The notes beneath the pieces were generated by a model that was not told the DNA's origin, ran no database searches, and was given only the letters and a program-made list of their open reading frames with translations. DNA of 64,000 nt, from NCBI RefSeq assembly GCF_022213955.1, contig NZ_JAKNTW010000006.1, forward strand, positions 418,569 to 482,568. Reading direction: 5' to 3'. A program made the position numbers and the translations under genes. This document shows positions 1-9,086 of this stretch, piece by piece (positions within the stretch are counted from its first letter, which is position 1; the number at the start of each line of letters is the position of its first letter). This DNA comes from Dolomitihabitans soli. GTDB lineage: Bacteria > Actinomycetota > Actinomycetes > Streptosporangiales > Streptosporangiaceae.

Positions 1-769
<769 letters not shown>

Positions 770-795
770 TGGAACTCCCGGGAAAGGATGTACAT
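770..795. promoter_or_regulatory. 26-bp divergent gap with two back-to-back ribosome binding sites
   Basis: The gap between the ABC ATPase start (769, minus) and the glycosyltransferase start (796, plus) holds GGGAG for the minus gene and GGAAAGGA for the plus gene and nothing else. A normal -35/-10 pair cannot fit inside it, so at least one promoter must lie within the opposite gene's coding sequence. Confidence 0.6.
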
Positions 796-1875
796 ATGCC
801 GTCACGCCCTTTGCGAATCCTCGCAGCGCACCTTTCAAGCGAGGCCGGTGGAAATCCCGACCTGCCGCTCATGTATGAAGCCATCGGCCGGGCCGGGCCG
901 ATCGAGGTCGAGCCGTATTCGACGGCGGCGTTGCTGCGCGAGAAATGGGACATTGTTCATGTCTACTGGCCTGAGTGGCTCATCCGACGAGACTGCCATA
1001 TCGCCAGGACCGTTGCGGACTGCGCCCGGGTGCTGGCCGAGTTGAAGCTCGCCAAGGGGCACGGCGCGAAAATCGTGTGGACGGCCAACAACATCCGCCC
1101 GCACGAGGTCGACCGCTTCGGCGTGGTCACCGGATTCGTCACGCAGTTCAGCCGCCTGGTCGACCAGGTGATCTCCCCGTCGTACACCTCGCTCGGCCAG
1201 TTCCTGCTCGAATATCCGGCGATCAACGACGCCGATCTGCGGGTCGTGCCGACCGGCTGCTATCGCGGGGTCTATCCCGACGACGAACTGTCGATGGCCG
1301 AGTCGAGGGAGGTGCTGAATCTGCCCGAGAATGCGCGTGTCGCCGTCGTCTTGGGGGCGGTCCGGCCGTACAAGAACATTCCCCAGCTCCTGCGATGTTA
1401 TCGAGAGGTGGCCGGCCGCAGGGACGACACCTTCCTGCTGGTCGCGGGAAATCCCGCGAATGAGGAGCTGGACCGCCGGATTCGCCTGGAGTGCGGAAGA
1501 ACGCCGCGCGCACGCGCGGACCTCGCGTTCGTCCCGGAGGAGGGGATACAGCATTACATTCGGGCCGGAAACTGCTTTGTTCTCGGCACGTCGTTCGCAC
1601 TCAATTCGGCGAGCGTGCTGCTGAGCCTTTCCTTCGACCGTCCCGTTCTCATGCCGCACCGTGGCGTCGCCGTCGACCTGCTCGACACCGTGGGCGGCGC
1701 GTGGGTGCACACCTACGAGGGCGGGATGCGGCCCGCGGTCCTGGAACGGGCCTTCGACATTCAGCAGCCGGCGGGCAGGCCCGAGCTCTACACGTGGGCC
1801 GAAGCGGGCCGCGAGCTGTACGACGCCTACCGCTCGCTGGTCGTCCCGCCGGCGGGACAGGAAGAGGACACATGA
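796..1875 (+). CDS. GT-B type glycosyltransferase
   Basis: A 359-residue soluble protein with a GT-B two-Rossmann-lobe layout. The N-terminal lobe contains IVHVYWPEW and WTANNIRPHE; the C-terminal lobe begins near VAVVLGAVRPYKNIPQLL, which is typical of family 1/4-like sugar transferases, followed by a nucleotide-sugar region around HRGVAVDLLDTVGG. Acceptor and donor cannot be told. The ATG at 796 is preferred over an in-frame upstream start because GGAAAGGA lies about 9 bases ahead. Its stop overlaps the next gene's start (ATGA), so it is co-translated with the 2-oxoglutarate oxygenase and amidase and probably modifies the product of this cluster. Confidence 0.8.
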   Translation: MPSRPLRILAAHLSSEAGGNPDLPLMYEAIGRAGPIEVEPYSTAALLREKWDIVHVYWPEWLIRRDCHIARTVADCARVLAELKLAKGHGAKIVWTANNIRPHEVDRFGVVTGFVTQFSRLVDQVISPSYTSLGQFLLEYPAINDADLRVVPTGCYRGVYPDDELSMAESREVLNLPENARVAVVLGAVRPYKNIPQLLRCYREVAGRRDDTFLLVAGNPANEELDRRIRLECGRTPRARADLAFVPEEGIQHYIRAGNCFVLGTSFALNSASVLLSLSFDRPVLMPHRGVAVDLLDTVGGAWVHTYEGGMRPAVLERAFDIQQPAGRPELYTWAEAGRELYDAYRSLVVPPAGQEEDT

Positions 1876-2804
1876 TCCCACGGAAGATCCAGCCGTCGTC
1901 GGACACGTCGATGGACGGCTGCGCCGCCGAGCTCGAGAAGGTCCTGGCGGACAGGCGCGGGCTGGCGGAGGCCCCGGTCCTCCTGCGCGGCTTCGACCTC
2001 GGTCGGGACCACGACCTGGCCGAGCTGTTCGAACTGCTGGGGCTGGAGCCGATGTCCTACCTCGGCGGCAACTCACCGCGGACCCAGCTCGGCGGCAACG
2101 TCTACACCTCCACGGAGTTCCCGCCGTCCGCCGCCATCACCTTGCACCAGGAGCTGTCGTACGAACGCGAAGTGCCCGACCTGCTGTTCTTCCTGTGCGG
2201 CAGGCCTGCTCGCGAGGGCGGGGCCACGCCGCTGTGCGACGCGGGCGAGCTGCTCGCGAGCCTGCCACCGGAGATCGTGGCCGAGTTCGAGGCACGCGGC
2301 CTGCGTTACGTCCAGCGGCTGGCGCGGGCGGGCGGCCTGGGCAGGACCTGGCGGGAGACGTTCGAGACCGACGACCGCGACACCTGCGAGGAACGGCTGG
2401 CGGGGCGCGACCTGAGTCATTCCTGGGAGCCCGACGACGTGCTCGTCCTGGTCCGCGAGCGTACGGCGACGCGCCGGCATCCGCTCGGGGACCGGCGAAT
2501 CTGGTTCAATCAGGCGGATCAATGGCACCCGTCGAACGTGGGATCGCCCCGGGCCAGAGCCGTGCTCGAAAAGATGTACAACGGAAAGCTGCCGCACGAC
2601 GTCACCTATGGCGACGGCACTCCGGTGCCCGGCGAATTCATCAGGGAGATTTCCCGGGTTTCGCGGAATATCGCCCATGCGGAGCCATGGCAGGCCGGAG
2701 ATCTCGTGGTGCTCGATAATCAGGCGACCATGCACGGGCGGGACAGTTATTCGGGTCCGCGTTCGGTATATGTGGCGATGACGCGCGCTACGATGCCGGC
2801 ATGA
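1872..2804 (+). CDS. TauD/TfdA-family (SyrP-like) Fe(II)/2-oxoglutarate-dependent oxygenase
   Basis: A 310-residue non-haem iron oxygenase. The metal triad is visible as H92-x-E94 in ITLHQELSYERE and H288 in ATMHGRDSY, with R297 as the likely 2-oxoglutarate-binding arginine. The fold and the HxE variant (Glu in place of Asp) fit the SyrP-like branch of TauD/TfdA proteins. Known members hydroxylate amino acids, often while bound to a carrier protein. A free-standing ACP gene is encoded 1.5 kb away, so an ACP-tethered substrate is a reasonable inference. The start overlaps the glycosyltransferase stop and the end overlaps the amidase start, both by 4 bases. A longer upstream reading in the same frame only covers antisense-like Arg-rich sequence and was discarded. 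Confidence 0.85.
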   Translation: MIPRKIQPSSDTSMDGCAAELEKVLADRRGLAEAPVLLRGFDLGRDHDLAELFELLGLEPMSYLGGNSPRTQLGGNVYTSTEFPPSAAITLHQELSYEREVPDLLFFLCGRPAREGGATPLCDAGELLASLPPEIVAEFEARGLRYVQRLARAGGLGRTWRETFETDDRDTCEERLAGRDLSHSWEPDDVLVLVRERTATRRHPLGDRRIWFNQADQWHPSNVGSPRARAVLEKMYNGKLPHDVTYGDGTPVPGEFIREISRVSRNIAHAEPWQAGDLVVLDNQATMHGRDSYSGPRSVYVAMTRATMPA

Positions 2805-4222
2805 GCGAACTTCACGATTTAACGATGCTCGAACAATCGGCGGCCGTTCGCGAGCGAACCGTCTCGCCGGTGGAACTCGTCGAGCATTACCTTTCCCGGA
2901 TAAGTGTTGCCGACAAGCAGATAGCCGCTTTCGTGACCGTTACCGAGGATTCCGCGCGCGCCGCCGCCCGCGACGCGGAAAAGCTCGTCATGCGATCAGA
3001 CGCGGACGATCTGCCGCCGCTGCACGGCGTGCCGATGTGTTTCAAGGACCTCACCGCGACAGCGGGGGTACGCACGATGTTCGGCTCCAAGGTGCTGGCC
3101 GGCAACGTGCCGACCTTCGACGCCGACGTCGTCACGCTGCTGCGCCGGGCGGGGACGATCGGCCTGGGCAAGACGGCGACCAGTGAGTTCGGTGTCCTGC
3201 TGTCGTGCGAGACCCTGGGGCCGCCGACCCGTAATCCATGGCGTACCAGCCTCAGCGCCGGCGGTTCGTCAGGCGGGGCGGGCGCCGCCGTGGCCGCGGG
3301 GTTGGCGCCGGCCGCCCAGGGGTCGGACGGCGGCGGTTCGCTGCGCGTGCCCGCCGCGCTCTGCGGGCTGGTGGGGATGAAGCCGACCAGGGGCGTCGTC
3401 AGCCATGGCCCGCTGCATTCCGGGATGTTCGGGCTGCCGATCAACGGGCCGCTCGGCCGTACCGTCGCCGATGTGGCCGCCCTGCTCGACGCGATGGCCG
3501 TGCCGATGCCGGGCGAGCCGCACCTGCCGCCCCCGCCCCCGCCGGAAGGGTCGTTCCTGGCCGCGCTCGGCCGCCCGATGCGGCCGCTGCGGGTGGGCAG
3601 GCACGCTCAGCCGCTGGTGGCGGAGTCCATCGTGGACCCCGAGGTGCTGCGGGTCTGGGAGGAGACGAGCAAGCTGCTCGACGCGCTCGGGCACGAGGTG
3701 ATCGACATCGACCCGCCGTTCGACCCTTCGGTGGGGCCGCTGCTGGACCAGGTCTTCGGGGTGCTGGCGGCCAACCCGCTGTCACCGGAACGGGAGAAGC
3801 TGCTGCACCCGCTCACCCGTTTCGTGCGCGAGCGCGCGTCTTCGGTCTCCGCCTGGACCGTGCTCGGCATGCTGGGGCAGTTGCAGAACGCGGCCAGGTC
3901 GGCGATGCGCGCGCTGGCCGACGTCGATCTCGTGCTGACGCCTACGCTGGCGCGCGTGTCGGCGCCGATCGGCTACTTCACGACGCCCGACGATCCCGCT
4001 GACCAGCTGGAACGGCAGCGGGAGTTCTCGCCGTTCTGCTCTCCGTACAACCTGACGGGCCAGCCGGCGGTGTCGCTGCCCATGGGGTGGAGCCACGACG
4101 GGCTCCCGATCGGGGTCATGCTCGCCGGGCAGCCGGGGGCCGACGCCACCGTGCTGGCCGTCGCGTCGGCCCTGGAGGCGGACAGCCCATGGTCGGATCG
4201 GCACCCGGCGATGTGGTTCTAG
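2801..4222 (+). CDS. amidase signature family hydrolase
   Basis: A 473-residue amidase-signature (GatA-like) enzyme. The Ser-cisSer-Lys triad is complete: K82 (CFKD), S156 in GGSSGG and S180 in GSDGGGSLRVPA. The 24-residue spacing between the two serines is that of the family. Such enzymes hydrolyse or transfer amide groups. No GatB/GatC partner is nearby, so a role in tRNA amidation is unlikely; hydrolysis or transfer on the cluster's product fits the context better. The ATG overlaps the oxygenase stop (ATGA). The TAG stop lies in the first unit of the 17-bp repeat. Confidence 0.88.
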   Translation: MSELHDLTMLEQSAAVRERTVSPVELVEHYLSRISVADKQIAAFVTVTEDSARAAARDAEKLVMRSDADDLPPLHGVPMCFKDLTATAGVRTMFGSKVLAGNVPTFDADVVTLLRRAGTIGLGKTATSEFGVLLSCETLGPPTRNPWRTSLSAGGSSGGAGAAVAAGLAPAAQGSDGGGSLRVPAALCGLVGMKPTRGVVSHGPLHSGMFGLPINGPLGRTVADVAALLDAMAVPMPGEPHLPPPPPPEGSFLAALGRPMRPLRVGRHAQPLVAESIVDPEVLRVWEETSKLLDALGHEVIDIDPPFDPSVGPLLDQVFGVLAANPLSPEREKLLHPLTRFVRERASSVSAWTVLGMLGQLQNAARSAMRALADVDLVLTPTLARVSAPIGYFTTPDDPADQLERQREFSPFCSPYNLTGQPAVSLPMGWSHDGLPIGVMLAGQPGADATVLAVASALEADSPWSDRHPAMWF

Positions 4223-4306
4223 GCCGCTCAAGTCTCAGGTCGCCTCAAGTCTCAGGTCGCCTTAAGCATCAGGTCGCCTTAAGTTTCTAGGCCGCTTTGA
4301 GTTCCG
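4222..4306. repeat. five imperfect tandem copies of a 17-bp unit between convergent genes
   Basis: Units start near 4222, 4238, 4255, 4272 and 4290, with consensus GGTCGCCTTAAGTCTCA. The first and last units share TTCTAGGCCGCT. In the first, TAG is the amidase stop; in the last, the same CTA read on the minus strand is the ACP stop. The array therefore fills the whole gap between two convergent genes and enters both 3' ends. Confidence 0.85.
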
Positions 4307-4541
4307 TGACGGTCGCCCAGAGAGACTGAGGAGTTCTGAACGTCTCCCAGTTCAACTTGCTGTCGGGAATGGTTATTTCAAGGCTCTCTTCCAGGTCCAT
4401 CAGCAGGCTGACCATGGCCAGCGAGTCGAGCCCGGCCGCCACTAGGTCGAGATCCGGGGTGATGGTGACGTCCGCGGAGAGCAATTTCAGATGTGCCCGG
4501 ATCGTGGCGATGAATTGTTCGGGGAATATGGTCTCTGGCAT
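4287..4541 (-). CDS. free-standing acyl carrier protein
   Basis: An 84-residue carrier protein. The phosphopantetheine site is Ser40 in AAGLDSLAMVSLLMDLEE, followed by the usual helix III region (IPDSKLNWETFRTPQSL). Carrier proteins hold acyl or aminoacyl groups as thioesters for tailoring enzymes. No ketosynthase, condensation or adenylation domain is in the window, so this is either primary-metabolism-like or the carrier of a small dedicated pathway; I favour the latter given the oxygenase, amidase and oxidoreductase around it. The ATG start faces the FAD oxidoreductase with 27 bp between. Its last codons lie inside the tandem repeat. Confidence 0.88.
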   Translation of the reverse strand: MPETIFPEQFIATIRAHLKLLSADVTITPDLDLVAAGLDSLAMVSLLMDLEESLEITIPDSKLNWETFRTPQSLWATVTELKAA

Positions 4542-4568
4542 GCCGTCACTTTAACCCATGGGAGAATT
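4542..4568. promoter_or_regulatory. 27-bp divergent gap between ACP and oxidoreductase
   Basis: The second head-to-head pair in this cluster with almost no spacer. The plus gene's ribosome binding site GGGAGA ends a few bases before its GTG at 4569. As with the gap at 770-795, promoters must overlap coding sequence. Confidence 0.5.
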
Positions 4569-5807
4569 GTGGACGCCTTCGACTTGGCCATTATCGGCGC
4601 CGGGCCCGCGGGACTCGCGGCAGCAGGAAGATTCGCCGGAAAAGGATACGGCGTCGCGCTCATAGACGGCGGGAAATTCGTCGCCGAGCGCGACCGCGAC
4701 GCCCCGGCCGACATGACACGTGGCCACGGCGGCGCCGGATTGTTTTCGGACGGGAAATTCTCCTTCTTTCCGTCGGCGAGCGAGCTGTGGACGTTGCCGC
4801 GCGACTCGGATCTGCGTGCCGCCTACGTCTGGACCTGTGAGCTGCTGCGCTCCTACGGCCTGGACACCCCGCCCTTCCCCGACGACCCCACCGCGTACAC
4901 GGTCGGCACGGGTGAGTGGGTGCTCAAGGACTACCCCTCCGACTACCTCTCCCTGAGCGCGCGCCTGAAGCTCACCGGCGACATGGTCGCGGCCACGGAC
5001 GCCACCCTCCTCACCGAGACCGAGGTGGTGAAGGCCGAGTACCAGCGCGCCACCGACACGTTCACGCTGACCCTGGGCGACTCCGAGCTGGCAGCACGCA
5101 GGCTGCTCCTGGCCGGAGGCAGATTCGGCCCGCTCGGCCCGCTCGGCCTGAGCTGGGAGCGTTCCTTCCGCCGCCTGGAGGTCGGATTCCGCATCGAGCA
5201 ACCGGCCGGCCGGGCGTTCTTCCGCGATATGAAGCAGCTCGACCCCAAGCTCCGCTTCCGCGAGGGGGACGGCGGCGTGGAATGGCGCACGTTCTGCGCC
5301 TGTCGCGACGGCGAGACCGCGCTCACCGAGACCCAGGGCCTGTGGACCGTCTCCGGGCGCTCCGACTGCCCGCCGACCGGACGCTCCAACGTCGGGTTCA
5401 ACACGCGCATCCTGGACGAGGCCGTGGCGGCGCAGGCCATCGCACCCGCGCTGGCCGCCATGGCGGACGAGGACTCCTTCTTCGACCTGCCCATGGCGGC
5501 ACGCGAGGAGACGGTGGAGACCTTCGACCGCGTGTACGGGCCCGAGCTGCGCGAGATCATGCTGCGTGGCCTGACCCGGCTCGCCGACGCCTACCCGGCG
5601 CTGCGCGATGGCGGAACCCGGCTGATCGGTCCCACGCTCGAAGGCGTCGGCTGGTACCCGGAGGTCGACGGCGACCTCCGGCTCCTCGACATTCCCGCCT
5701 GGGTCGCCGGTGACGCGTGCGGGCTGTTTCGGGGCATAGTAGCTGCGATGATCAGCGGCCACTACGCGGCGGACTCCGCGCTACGTGAACTGGAAGGGCT
5801 CGGATGA
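4569..5807 (+). CDS. FAD-dependent oxidoreductase (COG2509-like)
   Basis: A 412-residue flavoprotein. The N-terminal dinucleotide motif is DLAIIGAGPAGLAAAG (residues 5-20), and the C-terminal FAD-contact segment is VAGDACGLFRGIVAAMISGHYAA. The overall pattern, including MTRGHGGAGLFSDGKFS after the first strand-helix, resembles the uncharacterised FAD dehydrogenases of COG2509. The substrate is unknown. The GTG at 4569 is chosen because GGGAGA precedes it at short spacing and the dinucleotide fold begins right after. Further upstream the frame would run into the divergent ACP gene. The stop overlaps the Nudix start (ATGA). Confidence 0.82.
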   Translation: MDAFDLAIIGAGPAGLAAAGRFAGKGYGVALIDGGKFVAERDRDAPADMTRGHGGAGLFSDGKFSFFPSASELWTLPRDSDLRAAYVWTCELLRSYGLDTPPFPDDPTAYTVGTGEWVLKDYPSDYLSLSARLKLTGDMVAATDATLLTETEVVKAEYQRATDTFTLTLGDSELAARRLLLAGGRFGPLGPLGLSWERSFRRLEVGFRIEQPAGRAFFRDMKQLDPKLRFREGDGGVEWRTFCACRDGETALTETQGLWTVSGRSDCPPTGRSNVGFNTRILDEAVAAQAIAPALAAMADEDSFFDLPMAAREETVETFDRVYGPELREIMLRGLTRLADAYPALRDGGTRLIGPTLEGVGWYPEVDGDLRLLDIPAWVAGDACGLFRGIVAAMISGHYAADSALRELEGLG

Positions 5808-6253
5808 GCATCGGCGTCGGCGCGATCCTGCTGCGTGCGGACGGCGCACTGCTGATCGGCTACCGGATCAAGGCGGGCGCGCCCCATTCCTGGTGTCTCC
5901 CCGGCGGCCATGTGGAACCCGGCGAGTCCTTCGAATCCGCCGCGCTGCGCGAGATCGCCGAGGAGACCGGCATTCGCGAGGTGACCTCCCCCCGCGTCTT
6001 CACGGTCGCGTTGTCGGACACGGCGACGGTGACCGCCGGGGTGGTGGCGAGACTGAGCGCGCAGGACGCCGTCGCCACGACCCCGGAACCGCACGTCTTC
6101 GAGCGCTGGATCTGGGTCCAGCCGGACTCGCTGCCGGGCCCCCTCTTCCCGGCCAGCGCCGCCGTCCTCGCCGCGTGGCGGGGCCGGGCCGCCGCCGAGG
6201 GCTGGGCGATGTACTCGATCGCCGTCACCGCTCGCCCACCCGCGAGGCCCTGA
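5804..6253 (+). CDS. Nudix hydrolase
   Basis: 149 residues with an intact Nudix box at residues 35-57 (GHVEPGESFESAALREIAEE then TG), which binds the catalytic divalent metal and cleaves nucleoside-diphosphate-linked compounds. The N-terminal strand SIGVGAILLRADGALLIGYR is typical of MutT-like proteins. It overlaps the FAD oxidoreductase gene by 4 bases and is thus co-translated. It may remove a nucleotide from an activated intermediate or be a housekeeping passenger. Confidence 0.9.
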   Translation: MSIGVGAILLRADGALLIGYRIKAGAPHSWCLPGGHVEPGESFESAALREIAEETGIREVTSPRVFTVALSDTATVTAGVVARLSAQDAVATTPEPHVFERWIWVQPDSLPGPLFPASAAVLAAWRGRAAAEGWAMYSIAVTARPPARP

Positions 6254-6278
6254 GGCCCTCGCCGTACGCGAGCCCTCT

Positions 6279-7103
6279 TCAGGCCGAGGTCCGGCGCCGG
6301 AACAGCACCGCCGCGACGGGGACGCTGATCACCACTCCGGCGGTGAGCCAGAGGGCGGTGAGCCATCCGGCGTCGCCCATGGGCAGGCCGAGGAGCAGCG
6401 CGCGCAGCGTCTCCACCATCGGCGTGATCGGCTGGTTCTCGGCGAAGGCGCGCAGCACGCTCGGCATGGTCTCCGCCGGGACCACGCCGTCGGAGAGGTA
6501 GGGGAGGAAGAGCACGATGAAGCTGAGCGCGCCGGCCGCCTGGACGGACTTGACGAACAACCCCCAGAGTGCCGCGATCGCCGACAGCGCCAGGACGTAT
6601 CCGACGACGAGTGCCAGCACCAGCGCCCACTCGGTGACCGTGGCGCCGGACCGGAAACCCAGGGCGATCGCCGCGATCAGCGCGATCACGGTGGCCACCA
6701 CGTTACGGATCACCGAGGCGATGACGTGGCCGGCGGGAACCACCCAGCTGCTGACGGGCAGCGTCCGGAAGCGGTCGATCATTCCGCCGGTCATGTCGGT
6801 GGCGATGTTCGCGGCGGTCAGGGCCGCGCCGTACCCGCCTGACATGAGCAGCACGGCGGGGACGACGAAGTCGATGTAGGTCAGGCCGCTGGACCCGGTG
6901 GTGATCGCGCCGCCGAAGACGTAGACGAAGACGACCATGATCAGCACCGGCAGGGCGATGTTCACGATGAGGGCGTCGGGCGTTCGCGCCTCGTGGCGCA
7001 GGGCACGGACGACGAGACGGCGCAGATCGCCCGCCGAGGTCCAGCGGGAGGTGCCCGGCTCCCGGTCGGTCCCGGTGCGGGCCGCGGTGCCGACGGCGCT
7101 CAT
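6279..7103 (-). CDS. ABC-2 type permease, DrrB-like
   Basis: A 274-residue membrane protein with about six hydrophobic helices, for example LIVNIALPVLIMVVFVYVFG and ATVIALIAAIALGF. The sequence TDMTGGMIDRFRTLPVS between helices is the loop seen in daunorubicin-resistance-type (DrrB) permeases. It forms the transmembrane half of an exporter with the ATPase encoded just upstream, whose stop overlaps this start by 4 bases. The small cytosolic N-terminus carries no signal peptide. Probably a drug or lipid exporter under the divergent TetR. Confidence 0.9.
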   Translation of the reverse strand: MSAVGTAARTGTDREPGTSRWTSAGDLRRLVVRALRHEARTPDALIVNIALPVLIMVVFVYVFGGAITTGSSGLTYIDFVVPAVLLMSGGYGAALTAANIATDMTGGMIDRFRTLPVSSWVVPAGHVIASVIRNVVATVIALIAAIALGFRSGATVTEWALVLALVVGYVLALSAIAALWGLFVKSVQAAGALSFIVLFLPYLSDGVVPAETMPSVLRAFAENQPITPMVETLRALLLGLPMGDAGWLTALWLTAGVVISVPVAAVLFRRRTSA

Positions 7104-8041
7104 GCCGCCGCCGTGAGCTCGAAGAAGACGTCGTCCAACGTGGGGGTCCGCAGGTCGACGTGCTCGACGGGGATGCCCGCCCGGTGCAGTACGTCGAGCG
7201 TGCGGCGCAGGTGGTCAGGGCCCTGGCCAGCCAGGGTGACCTCCCGCGCGTCCGCGTCGAGACGCAGTCCGGCGGCGTCTCCCGGGCCGGCGGACAGGGC
7301 GGCGCCGGCCCGGGGGACGTCCTCGGCCCGTGCCAGGCGCAGTGCCAGGCGCTCGGAGCCCACCTGGCGTTTCAGGGCGGCCGGTGTGTCGTCGGCGGCG
7401 ACGCGGCCGTTGTCGATCACCGCGATGCGGTCGGCGAGCTGGTCGGCCTCCTCCAGATACTGGGTGGTCAGCAGAATGGTGGTGCCGGCGGCGAGCAGTT
7501 CGCGGATCACGGTCCACAGCTCCGCCCGGCTGCGCGGGTCGAGGCCGGTGGTGGGCTCGTCCAAGAAGAGAATCCGCGGCGCGGCTACCATGCTCGCCGC
7601 GAGATCCAGACGGCGGCGCATCCCGCCGGAGTAGGTCGCGACGCGGCGGTTCGCGGCGGCGCTGAGATCGAAGCGGTCGAGAAGCTCGCCTGCCCGTCGT
7701 CGAGCCGCCCGCCCGCCCAGGTGGTACAGGCCGCCGAACAGCTCCAGGTTCTCCCGCCCGGTGAGCAGGTCGTCCACGGTGGCCTGCTGGGCCGTCAGGC
7801 CGATCGTCCGACGTACGGCGACGCTCTCCCGTGCGACGTCGTGGCCGCCCACCGTGGCGGTGCCGCCGTCCGCCGCGAGCAACGTGGTGAGAATCCGGAC
7901 CGTCGTCGTCTTTCCGGAGCCGTTCGGTCCGAGGAGGGCCAGCAGCGAGCCTGCCGGCACGGTCAGATCTACGCCGGTGAGCACCGGTGTGCCGCCGAAG
8001 GACTTGCTCAGACCACGGGCGCGGATCGCAACGTCGTGCAT
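7100..8041 (-). CDS. ABC exporter ATPase, DrrA-like
   Basis: A 313-residue ATPase with Walker A GPNGSGKTT (38-46), signature YSGGMRRRLDLA (137-148), Walker B ILFLDEPTTGLDP (157-169) and a DrrA-type C-terminal extension ending TPTLDDVFFELTAAA. The ATG at 8041 is chosen because AGAAAGGAAAG lies directly upstream; an earlier in-frame start at 8062 has no such site. It pairs with the overlapping permease gene. The shared divergent region with the TetR gene contains an inverted repeat. Confidence 0.92.
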   Translation of the reverse strand: MHDVAIRARGLSKSFGGTPVLTGVDLTVPAGSLLALLGPNGSGKTTTVRILTTLLAADGGTATVGGHDVARESVAVRRTIGLTAQQATVDDLLTGRENLELFGGLYHLGGRAARRRAGELLDRFDLSAAANRRVATYSGGMRRRLDLAASMVAAPRILFLDEPTTGLDPRSRAELWTVIRELLAAGTTILLTTQYLEEADQLADRIAVIDNGRVAADDTPAALKRQVGSERLALRLARAEDVPRAGAALSAGPGDAAGLRLDADAREVTLAGQGPDHLRRTLDVLHRAGIPVEHVDLRTPTLDDVFFELTAAA

Positions 8042-8064
8042 GTCTTTCCTTTCTGTGTGCAAGG

Positions 8065-8085
8065 TACAGTGTATGAGCTACACAG
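8065..8085. promoter_or_regulatory. candidate TetR operator between exporter and regulator
   Basis: The inverted repeat GTGTA-TGAGC-TACAC lies at 8069-8083 inside a longer element with edges TACAGTGTA and AGCTACACAG. It sits 24 bp upstream of the DrrA-like start and about 95 bp upstream of the TetR start, as expected for auto- and target regulation. A similar element lies before the TetR at 20863. Confidence 0.55.
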
Positions 8086-8180
8086 ATTAAGATATATCAC
8101 GTACACAGTCCGAAGGGCGGTGGACGGCCGGGAGCGGGCAGACTGGCAGGCGACATCCGGTCCCAACCTGGAGGAGTTCG

Positions 8181-8924
8181 ATGGCAGAGCAGCGCCGCCT
8201 GCCCCCCGCCGTGGCCCGGATGTGGGGGCGCGAGCCGACGTCGCGCCGGGGACCGCAGCCGCGACTGGACCTGGCGAAGATCACCGCCGGCGCCATCGAG
8301 ATCGCCGACGCGGAAGGGCTCGCCGGGGTCTCGATGGGCAGCGTCGCCTCCCGGGTGGGCGTGACGACGATGGCGCTGTACCGCTATGTCGGCAGCAAGG
8401 ATGAGTTGCTGGACGCCATGGTCGACGCCGCCATCCCCGAGCCGCCCGAGCGGGGCGGCCTGTCCTGGCGCGACTACCTCGCCACGTGGACCCGGGCCAA
8501 CCGCGACTTCCTGCTCGAACGATCGTGGCTGCTCTCCGTAGACCGTCTCGTCCCCCCGATGGGCCCGCGGCGGATGTACTGGCTGGATCGCGCCCTCGCC
8601 GCGCTCGCCGACACGACGCTTGACGAGGGCGAGAAGTTCAACGCCGCGACCGCCCTCACCGGCTACGCGCTGACCGACGCCACGCTCGTACACGGGATGA
8701 GCCTCGGGAACGCCCGCTTCGACGAGGCAGGGATCCAGGGAGCCGGCGACTACGGCGAGATGCTCGCCGAGGTCCTCGACCCCGAGGGCTATCCCGCCCT
8801 GTCGGCGGCGGTGCGGTCCGGCGTCTTCCGGGGAGCCGAGAACTGGACCGACGACGCCGACTTCCGCTTCGGCCTCGACCTCCTGCTCGACGGCATCGAG
8901 GCGCTGATCGCCCGCCGCGCGTAG
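8181..8924 (+). CDS. TetR-family regulator of the DrrAB-like exporter
   Basis: 247 residues. The DNA-binding domain runs from about 35 to 85: IADAEGLAGVSMGSVASRVG then VTTMALYRYVGSKDELLDAM, the classical TetR recognition helix with LYRYV. The C-terminal ligand domain is long (about 150 residues) and belongs to the type common in actinomycete drug-efflux regulators. TGGAGG precedes the ATG. Divergent from the exporter genes, so it is most simply their ligand-relieved repressor. Confidence 0.9.
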   Translation: MAEQRRLPPAVARMWGREPTSRRGPQPRLDLAKITAGAIEIADAEGLAGVSMGSVASRVGVTTMALYRYVGSKDELLDAMVDAAIPEPPERGGLSWRDYLATWTRANRDFLLERSWLLSVDRLVPPMGPRRMYWLDRALAALADTTLDEGEKFNAATALTGYALTDATLVHGMSLGNARFDEAGIQGAGDYGEMLAEVLDPEGYPALSAAVRSGVFRGAENWTDDADFRFGLDLLLDGIEALIARRA

Positions 8925-9086
8925 CGCCCGTCCGGTGGATCACGCCGTACGGCCCGGCGCACAGGCCCGGCGTACAGGGCCGGTCTGGCGCACCGCTCAG
9001 GCCGTATGGTGTCGAGCCGGCCGCGGTTGCCGAAGGCGATCCGGCGCGCGAGGCGACGGCGAGCCGTGGTGACCAGGACGCGCGTG

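Noticed and set aside
1491..1871. N-terminal extension of the oxygenase in the same frame
   Set aside because: The stretch lies within the glycosyltransferase gene, is Arg/His-rich, and the ATG at 1872 has the expected ATGA overlap.
4222..4306. CRISPR-like array
   Set aside because: Units of 17 bp abut without unique spacers and no cas genes are present. The 25-bp array at 42801 is rejected for the same reason.
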